From assembly GCA_018109965.1 (NCBI GenBank), contig JAGBFE010000263.1, positions 1-11,642 of the forward strand: DNA of 11,642 nt, read 5' to 3'. The stretch comes from Oscillospiraceae bacterium (GTDB taxonomy: Bacteria; Bacillota_A; Clostridia; Oscillospirales; Ruminococcaceae). This document shows positions 1 through 7,186 of the stretch, piece after piece. Made by a program: the position numbers and the translations under genes. The notes under the pieces are model-generated. The model was given only the letters and a program-made list of their open reading frames with translations, did no database searches and had not been told where the DNA came from. How positions within the stretch are numbered: the stretch's first letter is position 1; each line of letters begins with the position of its first letter.

Positions 1-1188
1 CGGATAGTTCATTGTGGTATCAAGGCCGGTGCCAAGCAGATATCTTCTGCGTTTTCCGTAACTCCATTTGGTTGTAGCATCTTCCCACACCTCACCAACA
101 AGCAGCTTGTCTTCACCGTGAGCTTTAACAGCAACACGGATCTGGTCGATAAAACTGTCGGGCAGTTCATCTGCAACGTCCAGACGGAAACCATCAGCAC
201 CCTGACTGAGCCAGTAATCAATAACCCCGCCTTTGCCACAGATAAATTCAATGTAGGATGGGTCTTTTTCGTTTACTTCCGGCAATGTGTCAAAACCCCA
301 CCAGGCACGGTAGCCGCAAGGAAAACGTGGGGAAAAGTCATACCATTTTCTGTAAGGACTGTCAGTGTGGTCAAAAGCCCCTTTGCTGTCATATCTTCCT
401 TCCTTGTTAAAGTAGATACTGTCGCTGCCTGTGTGGCTGAATACACCGTCAAGAATGATTTTAATGCCTTTTTCGTGGGCAGCGTTGCAAAGAGTATGAA
501 AATCTTCCAGAGTACCAAGGTCGGGGTCGATTTTCATATAGTCAGCAGTATTGTAGCGATGATTGGAGTGAGACTCGAATATAGGGTTGAGATAAATATA
601 TCCAACACCAAGTTCCAGCAGATAGTCCAGCTTTTCGGTGATACCCTTAAGGTCTCCGCCGTAGTAGTCTTTGTTGAGATATCCCTCAGGCATTTCGGTA
701 GGGTAGAAGAACGGTTCGCCTTCTTTATCGGGACGATAAACGCGGTCGATAAAACTCAGCTTGTTTTTCTTTTTGCCTTCGTAAAATCTGTCAGGAAAAA
801 TCTGATAAAAAATTTTGCCTTTTGCCTGCTGCGGCGTGGAAAAATCCTTATCATAAACAGTCAGCTGAAACAATTCACCTTTTTCAGCAACATATCCGTT
901 GCCTTTTCCGCTATTATATATGCCAAGATCGCTGTCACCAAGTTTAAAAGAGTAAAAATACAATCCACGTTCCTGTGGTACAAAAGAAACGGTAAAAATA
1001 AATTTACCGTTTTCTTTGCCTTTTAAACTCATAGCCAGTTTTTGTTTTTCAGCAGTTTCCCTTTGAATGGAAAGATAAGGTTTGTCATCATCGCTGTCCA
1101 GTGCTACAGAAAAACTGATAGGGGTATTCTGTTTTACAGCACCAAACGGAGATTTAAAAAACTCATCTCTACTGTTAAAAACATTCAT
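1..1188 (-). CDS. GH13 alpha-glucan hydrolase (neopullulanase/alpha-amylase-like), C-terminus cut off by window edge
   Basis: The frame is open for 396 codons from an ATG at 1188 to the window edge. Residues about 10-120 look like a beta-sandwich, carbohydrate-binding-like domain. The catalytic barrel starts near G124 with GKIFYQIFPDRF. Conserved GH13 regions are visible: DGVFSHTG (D247-H252), GFRLDVADE with the expected nucleophile D337 and R335, and LLVGEVWED with the expected acid/base E366. The last region (NHD type) would lie beyond the edge. There is no signal peptide, so it should act in the cytoplasm on alpha-1,4 and perhaps alpha-1,6 bonds of glycogen or maltodextrins. An AGGTGAC ribosome binding site at 1191-1197 overlaps the stop of the phosphorylase gene upstream, so the two genes form an operon. 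The family call is firm. Exact specificity (neopullulanase, cyclomaltodextrinase, amylopullulanase) cannot be read from this part. Confidence 0.92.
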   Translation of the reverse strand, partial: MNVFNSRDEFFKSPFGAVKQNTPISFSVALDSDDDKPYLSIQRETAEKQKLAMSLKGKENGKFIFTVSFVPQERGLYFYSFKLGDSDLGIYNSGKGNGYVAEKGELFQLTVYDKDFSTPQQAKGKIFYQIFPDRFYEGKKKNKLSFIDRVYRPDKEGEPFFYPTEMPEGYLNKDYYGGDLKGITEKLDYLLELGVGYIYLNPIFESHSNHRYNTADYMKIDPDLGTLEDFHTLCNAAHEKGIKIILDGVFSHTGSDSIYFNKEGRYDSKGAFDHTDSPYRKWYDFSPRFPCGYRAWWGFDTLPEVNEKDPSYIEFICGKGGVIDYWLSQGADGFRLDVADELPDSFIDQIRVAVKAHGEDKLLVGEVWEDATTKWSYGKRRRYLLGTGLDTTMNYP

Positions 1189-1195
1189 AAGTCAC

Positions 1196-3604
1196 CTATT
1201 TAATTCTTTCGAGATTCCAGATATTTTTTGCGTAATCATCGATAGCACGGTCAGCAGAGAATTTGCCTGCATTTGCAATGTTCATCAGGCTCATCTGACC
1301 AAATTTGAACTTGTCTTTGTAAAGTTCTCTCAGATAACGCTGTGTTTCGTGGTATGAATCAAAGTCTGCCATAACCATATATGGGTCATTGTTTGTAAGG
1401 CTGTCTTCAATTTCGTTGAAGTAGTCACCGTTGATGCCGCTTCTCAGCAAAGCCATAACTTTCTGAAGCACAGGGCTTTTAGCAATATATTTTTTAGGGC
1501 TGTAGCCTGCAGCCTTGAGTGCGTTAACTTCAGGTGTTTCCATACCAAACTGAATAAAGTTTTCTGCACCGCAGCACTGTTTGATTTCAACGTTTGCACC
1601 ATCGTAGGTACCAAATGTAACAGCACCGTTAATCATAAACTTCATATTGCCTGTACCGGATGCTTCTGTACCGGCCAGGGAAATCTGTTCGCTGATTTCA
1701 CTTGCAGGCATAAGTCTTTCACTGAGGGAAACAGAGTAGTTTTCAAGGTAAACAACTTTGAGTTTATCTTTAGTAACAGGGTCGCTTTCCACCAGTTTTT
1801 TGATTGCGTGGATAAGACGGATAATCTGTTTTGCCATATAGTAACCAGGAGCAGCCTTTGCACCAAAGATGTATGTTTTTGGTGTAAATTCTTTTTCAGG
1901 ATTTTCTTTGATTTCAATATATTCAGCAAGAATATTCAAAGCATTAAGATGCTGACGTTTGTATTCGTGCAGACGTTTTACCTGTACGTCAAAGATGGAA
2001 TCAGGGTTGATTTCCTCACCTGTTGTTTCTTTAAGGTATTTTGCAAATTCAACCTTGTTGTGATGTTTGATTTCCATCAGTTCCTTTACAGCTTCAGCGT
2101 CGTCACGATATTTTTCCAGTGCTTTAAGGGAGTAAGCATCTCTCTTGTAGTCTTCGCCGATTTTTTCATCAAGGAATTTGCACAAAGCAGGGTTGGACTG
2201 CAGCAGCCATCTTCTGTATGCAATACCGTTTGTAACATTTTTGAATTTCTTTGGTGCAAACAGGAAATAGTCGTGGAAAACTGTATCCTTGATGATTTCA
2301 CTGTGCAGTTCGGAAACGCCGTTGATGGAGTGACAAACGTAGCAGCAGATGTTTGCAGTTCTAACTTCGTTGCCCTGTACAAGGCTCATATAGTCAATTT
2401 TGCCCCAGTCACCAGGGAAGTGGTTGAACAGGTCCTGTCTTGCACGTTTGTTGAGCTCTTCAAGAATGTCATAAATTCTTGGCAGAGTTGCTTTGAACAG
2501 ACCAACATTCCATTTTTCTAATGCTTCAGGAAGAACTGTATGGTTTGTATATGCAAATGTGTTTTTAACAATTTCAAAGGATTTTTCCCAGCTGTAGCCA
2601 CAGTCATCAAGCAGCACACGCATAAGTTCAAGAATAGCAAGTGTAGGGTGTGTGTCGTTGATATGGATTGCAACCTTGTCAGCAAGATTTTCCAGTGTGC
2701 CGTACTGTGCAATATGGTTTGTTACAATATCGTTGATACTTGCACTGCAGAAGAAATACTGCTGTTTAAGACGCAGAATTTTGCCTTCAACGTGGTTGTC
2801 GTTAGGGTAGAGAACTTTACTGATGAGTTCAGCGTCGCTGCCTGCCTTGATAGCCTGCAGGTAATCACCTTTGTTGAAGCTGTCCATATCGATGGATTTT
2901 GCTTTTGCTTCCCACAGTCTCAGCTTTGAAACACCTTTGGAGTCGTAACCGGAGATGTACATATCGTGTGGAACAGCCATAACACTGGAGTAATCCTTGT
3001 GAATGATATGGTGGAAATTGTCTGCCCAGACGCTTTCTACAGTACCGCCGAATTTAACTTCAAAAGCCTGGTTTGGATGAGCTTTGAGCCATACTTCGCC
3101 GCCAGGAAGCCAATTGTCAGGCAGTTCGTGCTGCCAGCCGTTTACGATTCTCTGTTTAAAGATACCGTATTCGTAAAGAATGGAGTAACCGCCGCCTGCA
3201 TACTGGTCACTTGCAAGAGCGTCCATAAAGCATGCAGCAAGGCGACCGAGACCACCATTGCCAAGACCTGCGTCGGATTCACATTCGTAAATACGTTCTT
3301 CATTTACGCCCAGTTCCTTGAACATTTCTTTGGCAACCTGATCAAGCCCCATGTTGTAAAGGTTTGTTTTAAGGCTGCGGCCCATTAAAAATTCTATACA
3401 CAGGTAGTATACCTTTTTCTTTCCCTGACCATAGGTATCTGCCATAAACTCCTTATTTTTTTTGCTCAGCATTCTTCTGATACAAAAAGCAGTTGCTTTA
3501 TAAATATCATCATAGCTGGCTTCTTCAACTTTTTTTGAATGTTCCTGCAAAAGAACGTTTTTAACATCTTCTGCAAGCTGTTTAGCTGTAATGTTGTATT
3601 GCAA
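1196..3604 (-). CDS. glgP: Glycogen/maltodextrin phosphorylase (GT35), TTG start proposed
   Basis: This cytoplasmic enzyme releases glucose-1-phosphate from the non-reducing ends of glycogen or maltodextrins using phosphate and pyridoxal phosphate. With the TTG start the protein has 802 residues, normal for the family. Hallmarks include GNGGLGRLAACFMDALA at about 115-131, HINDTHP at 314-320, VKRLHEYKRQ in the C-terminal half, and EASGTGNMKFM carrying the PLP-binding lysine K655, followed by GTYDGANVEI. An in-frame ATG lies 18 bases upstream (3622) but has no ribosome binding site. AGAGGAAG at 3612-3619 sits 7 bases before the TTG at 3604, so I prefer the TTG. The TAG stop is 7 bases before the GH13 gene, which is probably co-transcribed. 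Glycogen versus maltodextrin preference is not decidable here, so malP is an alternative name. Confidence 0.95.
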   Translation of the reverse strand: MQYNITAKQLAEDVKNVLLQEHSKKVEEASYDDIYKATAFCIRRMLSKKNKEFMADTYGQGKKKVYYLCIEFLMGRSLKTNLYNMGLDQVAKEMFKELGVNEERIYECESDAGLGNGGLGRLAACFMDALASDQYAGGGYSILYEYGIFKQRIVNGWQHELPDNWLPGGEVWLKAHPNQAFEVKFGGTVESVWADNFHHIIHKDYSSVMAVPHDMYISGYDSKGVSKLRLWEAKAKSIDMDSFNKGDYLQAIKAGSDAELISKVLYPNDNHVEGKILRLKQQYFFCSASINDIVTNHIAQYGTLENLADKVAIHINDTHPTLAILELMRVLLDDCGYSWEKSFEIVKNTFAYTNHTVLPEALEKWNVGLFKATLPRIYDILEELNKRARQDLFNHFPGDWGKIDYMSLVQGNEVRTANICCYVCHSINGVSELHSEIIKDTVFHDYFLFAPKKFKNVTNGIAYRRWLLQSNPALCKFLDEKIGEDYKRDAYSLKALEKYRDDAEAVKELMEIKHHNKVEFAKYLKETTGEEINPDSIFDVQVKRLHEYKRQHLNALNILAEYIEIKENPEKEFTPKTYIFGAKAAPGYYMAKQIIRLIHAIKKLVESDPVTKDKLKVVYLENYSVSLSERLMPASEISEQISLAGTEASGTGNMKFMINGAVTFGTYDGANVEIKQCCGAENFIQFGMETPEVNALKAAGYSPKKYIAKSPVLQKVMALLRSGINGDYFNEIEDSLTNNDPYMVMADFDSYHETQRYLRELYKDKFKFGQMSLMNIANAGKFSADRAIDDYAKNIWNLERIK

Positions 3605-3611
3605 TATTACA

Positions 3612-3619
3612 CTTCCTCT
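3612..3619 (-). promoter_or_regulatory. Ribosome binding site deciding the glgP start
   Basis: AGAGGAAG on the minus strand stands 7 bases before a TTG codon and lies just inside the upstream ATG at 3622, which itself has only AT-rich sequence before it. The placement argues for translation from TTG at 3604. Confidence 0.7.
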
Positions 3620-3665
3620 CATTAAGTTTGTGGGTTTAAAATATAGAAAAATTAACCACTTGTTT

Positions 3666-3694
3666 AGTATACCAATTTATTGTAAAGGTTTCAA
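3666..3694 (-). promoter_or_regulatory. Sigma-A type promoter of the glgP operon, extended -10
   Basis: Read on the minus strand: -35 TTGAAA (3689-3694), a 17-base spacer (3672-3688), then -10 TATACT (3666-3671), preceded by TG one base upstream (extended -10). Transcription would start near 3659-3660, giving a leader of about 55 bases to the TTG. The -35 and spacer contain the imperfect palindrome TTGAAACCTTTACAA, which could hold a regulator, but it does not match a proper cre box because the central CG is missing. Confidence 0.7.
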
Positions 3695-3746
3695 TAAAAA
3701 ATTGATAAATAGATATAGAATAATAGTGCTTGCATAGCAAAATATA

Positions 3747-3775
3747 TTGCGGAAAATGAAATAATGTTGTATTAT
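3747..3775 (+). promoter_or_regulatory. Candidate promoter of the zapA operon
   Basis: TTGCGG (3747-3752) and TATTAT (3770-3775) are 17 bases apart, about 55 bases upstream of the zapA start and divergent from the glgP promoter. The -10 matches five of six consensus bases but the -35 only three, so this is the best candidate in the gap rather than a firm call. The gap from 3605 to 3829 otherwise holds only AT-rich sequence. The octamer TATATTGC occurs twice (3743-3750 and 3811-3818), with no obvious meaning. Confidence 0.4.
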
Positions 3776-3829
3776 TATGTTGAGTTGGTATGCTTAAAAT
3801 AACATTGATATATATTGCAGGAGGTCATT

Positions 3830-4183
3830 ATGCCTTTTAACAAAATAAAACTTAACATTGCAGGTTCAACCTACACAATCAATTCCATGGACAGCGAAGA
3901 ACATGTGCTGGCAATTGCGCGCACACTGGACCAGGATATGAGACAGGTGCTGGAGCAGTCACCGTCTGCTTCTGTTACTGCAGCAGCTGTGCTGTGTGCA
4001 ATGACATACCTTGACAAACTGGAAAAATCATCCAAGGGCGCTGACAATATGCGTCTTCAGATAAAACAGTATCTCGAAGAAGCAAACAAGGCACGTTACG
4101 AAGCTGAAAAGGTAAAAGTAGAGCTTGAAAAACTCAAAGTTGATATTCAGTATCTTAAAAGCCAGAGAGGAAGCAATGAATAA
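3830..4183 (+). CDS. zapA: Cell division protein ZapA
   Basis: ZapA binds FtsZ and bundles and stabilises protofilaments in the Z ring; it is cytoplasmic and works as a dimer or tetramer. The protein has 117 residues. It begins with the typical short beta-strand segment (KIKLNIAGSTYTI at 5-17), followed by a helical head (SEEHVLAIARTLDQDMRQVL) and a long helix/coiled coil from about 48 to 112 rich in E, K and L heptads. The start is the ATG at 3830, 5 bases after a strong AGGAGG (3819-3824). A TTG at 3815 in the same frame would place the ribosome binding site inside the coding region and is rejected. Its last 8 bases overlap the start of the U32 gene, implying translational coupling. It is the first gene of the plus-strand block. 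Confidence 0.9.
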   Translation: MPFNKIKLNIAGSTYTINSMDSEEHVLAIARTLDQDMRQVLEQSPSASVTAAAVLCAMTYLDKLEKSSKGADNMRLQIKQYLEEANKARYEAEKVKVELEKLKVDIQYLKSQRGSNE

Positions 4184-6215
4184 ACGTTTTGAAATTCTGG
4201 CACCTGCAGGAGATTTTGAAAATCTCAAAGCAGCGGTTTATGCAGGTGCGGATGCAGTTTATCTTGGGGTACAAAGCTTTAACGCAAGAGCATCTGCAAC
4301 AAATTTTGATTACGAAACTCTCAAGCAGGCAGTTGAGTTTTGTCATGCCAGAAACGTAAATGTAAACGTAACTTTAAATACAATTCTGTATGACAGTGAG
4401 TTGGAACGTTTTGCCGAAACTGTAAAAAATGTTGCACAGTGCGGTGTGGATGCCGTTATTCTGCAGGACCTTGCGGCAGCGGAAATAGCAAAAACTATTG
4501 CACCTGATTTGCCGCGCCACGGTTCGACACAGATGGCGGTCCACACACTTGAAGGCGCTTTGCTGCTTAAAGAAATGGGATATTCCCGTGTTATTCTTGC
4601 AAGGGAACTGTCCTTTGAACAGATAAAATACATTACCGAGAACTGTGGAATTGAAACAGAGGTTTTCATTCACGGTGCTCTTTGTGTGTGCCTGTCAGGT
4701 CAGTGCTATGCCAGCACATTTCTCGGTGGCCGCAGCGGCAACCGCGGCCGTTGTGCAGGCACATGCCGTCTGCCGTTTTCTGCCCGTGGGGATATGGACG
4801 ATAACCATCTGAGTTTAAAAGACCTTTGTGGCCTTGATATGATAAAACAACTCAAAGACATTGGTGTAAAATGTGTAAAAATTGAGGGCAGACTTCGTAC
4901 ACCGGAGTATGTTGCGGGTGCAGTTGATGCCTGCCGGAAGGCTGTTAACGGCGAAAGCTATGACAAGCAGATGCTGCGGGACACCTTCAGCCGTTCAGGT
5001 TTCACCAACAACTATCTTGAGGATAAATTTTCAAAAGATATTTTTGGTATGCGTACCAAAGAAGATTCACAGCGTACCAAGGAAGTGTTGCCACAATTAC
5101 GTCAGCTATACCGCCGTGAAGGTCAGTATGTGCAGGTTGACTTTACATTTACAATGGGGGAAAAACAGTCTGTTCTCACAATTTCTGACGGCAAAAACGA
5201 GTTTTCACAAACTATAAATGAAACTGTGCAGGATTCACAGGGAGACTTTGAAAAAAGTGTGAGAAATGCATTGTCAAAACTTGGCGGAACACCGTTTTAT
5301 GCAGATAAGATAAATGTACAATTGATGCATGGTAAATATCTGCCGCTTTCCTTTGTAAACGATGCACGCCGCAGCCTTACCGAACAGTTGCTTGCTGCAC
5401 GCAGCACGGTAAACGAGTATACTGTAAATGATTTTGATTTTACACAGAATAACGTACGTAATTCTGTTCCAAAGCTGATAGCACGCTTTGAAAACGATGC
5501 ACAGCTTCCATATAAGTATATTGACCGTTTCGGTTATATTATTCTCCCGATTGAATATGCCGACGGTGAAGCGGCACAGAAATACAAAGAAAAAGCAGTG
5601 CTTGAACTGCCAAGGGATATGTTCCGCGGAACAGAACAGCTTAAAGAAAAAATCGAAGCTGCAAAGAAAAGCGGTTTCGACAAATTCTGTGTTCAGAACA
5701 TCGGTCACATTCCTCTTGTTAAAGGGCAAAAGCTGTTTTCATCCTTTACACTCAATGTGTCAAATTCATTATCAGCAAAACAATACAGTGATTTGGGTGT
5801 TGAATTTATCACCCTCAGTCCTGAAATTACAGTGGACAGTATAAAGCGTATTGACAGCAGCGTAAAAACTGTTGTGTATGCTTATGGCCATGTACCGCTT
5901 ATGCTTACAAAATCATGCCCGATTTCCAATATAAAAAAATGTTCAGAATGTGACGGAACAGGCTTTCTGACCGACCGAAAAGGTCTTAAAATGCCGGTCA
6001 GATGTCACAATGGGGCAAAAGGATATCGCGAAATATTCAATGCAGTTCCGCTTTATATGGGGGATAAACAGCAAGATATAAAGGCGGACTGGCTATCTCT
6101 TAACTTTACAGTAGAAAAACCACAGGAAGTGGAAAAAATAACAGAAAAGTTTATTAACGGCAAACCTTTTGCAAATGATTTTACACGAGGATTGTATTAC
6201 AAAGGTTCCATTTAA
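4176..6215 (+). CDS. Peptidase U32 family protein with DUF3656 domain, RlhA-like RNA hydroxylase candidate
   Basis: Residues 1-300 form the U32 core: APAGD (9-13), AGADAVYLG (23-31), and the family signature EVFIHGALCVCLSGQCYAS with H166, C170, C172 and C177, followed by RGRCAGTCRLPF with C193 and C197. Residues about 309-410 match the DUF3656 insert. A second U32-like half follows, with C581, C589, C592 and C610. Although called a peptidase, U32 proteins with DUF3656 include E. coli RlhA, which makes 5-hydroxycytidine in 23S rRNA, and the related TrhP acts on tRNA. The C170/C177/C193/C197 set is the likely iron-sulfur ligand set (inference). So an RNA-modifying role is more likely than proteolysis, but the substrate is unproven. 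The start is the ATG at 4176, directly after AGAGGAAG (4166-4173) and overlapping the end of zapA by 8 bases. An ATG 51 bases upstream would lie inside zapA without a ribosome binding site. Length is 679 residues. Confidence 0.88.
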   Translation: MNKRFEILAPAGDFENLKAAVYAGADAVYLGVQSFNARASATNFDYETLKQAVEFCHARNVNVNVTLNTILYDSELERFAETVKNVAQCGVDAVILQDLAAAEIAKTIAPDLPRHGSTQMAVHTLEGALLLKEMGYSRVILARELSFEQIKYITENCGIETEVFIHGALCVCLSGQCYASTFLGGRSGNRGRCAGTCRLPFSARGDMDDNHLSLKDLCGLDMIKQLKDIGVKCVKIEGRLRTPEYVAGAVDACRKAVNGESYDKQMLRDTFSRSGFTNNYLEDKFSKDIFGMRTKEDSQRTKEVLPQLRQLYRREGQYVQVDFTFTMGEKQSVLTISDGKNEFSQTINETVQDSQGDFEKSVRNALSKLGGTPFYADKINVQLMHGKYLPLSFVNDARRSLTEQLLAARSTVNEYTVNDFDFTQNNVRNSVPKLIARFENDAQLPYKYIDRFGYIILPIEYADGEAAQKYKEKAVLELPRDMFRGTEQLKEKIEAAKKSGFDKFCVQNIGHIPLVKGQKLFSSFTLNVSNSLSAKQYSDLGVEFITLSPEITVDSIKRIDSSVKTVVYAYGHVPLMLTKSCPISNIKKCSECDGTGFLTDRKGLKMPVRCHNGAKGYREIFNAVPLYMGDKQQDIKADWLSLNFTVEKPQEVEKITEKFINGKPFANDFTRGLYYKGSI

Positions 6216-6234
6216 ACTTTGACAGGAGTAAAAA

Positions 6235-6495
6235 ATGAAAAAAGACTTTTTGTTTTTATTTTATGTGCTTGCAGGTATAATTGCAGGCTCTATTATAGCA
6301 AATCTGTGCAGTGGGGCAGGTGTGCTCAGCTGGCTGGCTTACGGACAGACAATCGGTTTTGCACCAAACAACCCTGCAGTGCTTGACCTTGCAATTTTCA
6401 AAATCACATTTGGTTTTTCAATGTCACTTACCGTGGCACATATTATCACAATTTCACTGGCTTTGTTCCTTTACAGACATACAAGGTATAAATGA
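6235..6495 (+). CDS. DUF4321 small membrane protein
   Basis: This is an 86-residue hydrophobic protein with two predicted membrane helices (about 5-24 and 55-80) joined by a loop containing AYGQTIGFAPNN; the C-terminus ends in basic residues RHTRYK. Length, topology and position match the DUF4321 family of Firmicutes, which I know mainly as an uncharacterised protein next to maf and the mre genes. It has a good ribosome binding site (AGGAG at 6224-6228, 6 bases before ATG), follows the U32 gene by 19 bases, and its TGA overlaps the maf start as ATGA, so it is translated within the same operon. Function is unknown. Membrane location plus gene neighbourhood suggest, but do not show, a link to envelope growth. 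Confidence 0.82.
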   Translation: MKKDFLFLFYVLAGIIAGSIIANLCSGAGVLSWLAYGQTIGFAPNNPAVLDLAIFKITFGFSMSLTVAHIITISLALFLYRHTRYK

Positions 6496-7064
6496 TGATG
6501 AATTTTATTCTCGCTTCAACTTCACCAAGAAGAAAAGAACTGCTGGGACTGATTGTTCCAGCATTTACCTGTGTTGCACCGCAGTTTGATGAAAGCATTA
6601 TTGACATAAAAAATGCAAGGGAAAAGGCTGTGGTTTTATCACGGGAAAAATGTAAAGATGTTGCATCAAGGTGTGAAGATAAAAATGCGGTAATCATTGC
6701 AAGTGATACTGTTGTTGATCTGGACGGCGAAATTCTGGAAAAACCGGAAGATATAGCGGATGCATACATTATGATAAAAAGCCTGTCAGGCAATAAGCAT
6801 AAAGTACATACTGCAGTGACGGTTTATTGCAGGGGAATTTACTATTCTTTTGCAGATACAACCGAGGTGTATATGGACAAAATTCCTGAAGAAACCATTC
6901 TGGAATATATAAACACTGATGAGCCATATGATAAAGCGGGCGGATATGCAATCCAGGGTTTTATGGCAGGATATATTTCCCGCATCAATGGCAACTATCA
7001 CAATGTTGTGGGACTTCCGCTGTCAAAACTTAACAGATTGTTAAAAATTGTTAAGGCTTTATAA
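6492..7064 (+). CDS. maf: Maf nucleotide pyrophosphatase (dTTP/UTP or modified NTP hydrolase)
   Basis: Maf proteins cleave nucleoside triphosphates such as dTTP, UTP and modified pyrimidines to the monophosphate and pyrophosphate, and are tied to septum inhibition in Bacillus. The 190-residue protein shows the N-terminal ILASTSPRRKELL (6-18), FDES (32-35), ASDTVVDLDGEILEKP with the expected catalytic D72 and K84, and PYDKAGGYAIQGF (145-157). The last motif fits the YhdE-type (dTTP/UTP) branch better than the YceF branch. Three consecutive ATG codons (6492, 6495, 6498) are possible starts. AAGG at 6483-6486 lies 5 bases before the first. The start overlaps the DUF4321 stop by 4 bases. No strong terminator follows, so some read-through into mreB is possible. 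No radC gene intervenes. Confidence 0.93.
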   Translation: MMMNFILASTSPRRKELLGLIVPAFTCVAPQFDESIIDIKNAREKAVVLSREKCKDVASRCEDKNAVIIASDTVVDLDGEILEKPEDIADAYIMIKSLSGNKHKVHTAVTVYCRGIYYSFADTTEVYMDKIPEETILEYINTDEPYDKAGGYAIQGFMAGYISRINGNYHNVVGLPLSKLNRLLKIVKAL

Positions 7065-7092
7065 ATAATTTTTAAAAAATAGGTGAAATAAA

Positions 7093-7121
7093 TTGCAAAC
7101 GATTTATATTTGTGATATTAT
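7093..7121 (+). promoter_or_regulatory. mreB promoter with extended -10
   Basis: TTGCAA (7093-7098), a 17-base spacer and TATTAT (7116-7121), with TG at 7113-7114 one base upstream of the -10, make a good sigma-A type promoter. Transcription would start near 7128, giving a leader of roughly 58 bases before the ATG at 7187. This makes mreB the head of its own transcription unit. Confidence 0.65.
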
Positions 7122-7142
7122 TATCTGTGATTTCAAATATAA
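7104..7142. repeat. Inverted repeat spanning the mreB -10 region and start site
   Basis: TTATATTTG (7104-7112) and CAAATATAA (7134-7142) are perfect inverted copies 21 bases apart. They flank the -10 hexamer and the expected transcription start. They could be an operator; both arms are very AT-rich, so chance is possible. Confidence 0.35.
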
Positions 7143-7186
7143 TAATTAAATAAATATATATTTATGGGTTAAAAAAGGAGAAAAAC

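Noticed and set aside
118..1026. Open plus-strand frame of 302 codons at the left end
   Set aside because: It lies opposite the GH13 gene, whose catalytic motifs are intact; no domain recognised in the plus-strand product.
1808..2521. Open plus-strand frame of 237 codons opposite glgP
   Set aside because: It is antisense to a well-conserved phosphorylase, has no ribosome binding site, and its composition (rich in F, C and V) is typical of a shadow frame.
3680..3694. cre (CcpA) box in the glgP promoter
   Set aside because: The central CG is missing and the half-site spacing is one base short; only a loose resemblance.
3730..3740. TTGCATAGCAA palindrome upstream of zapA as an operator
   Set aside because: Arms of only 4 bases with a 3-base loop are expected by chance in such sequence.
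7065..7092. Terminator after maf
   Set aside because: Only a short A/T palindrome (ATTTTTAAAAAAT) is present; no GC-containing stem.
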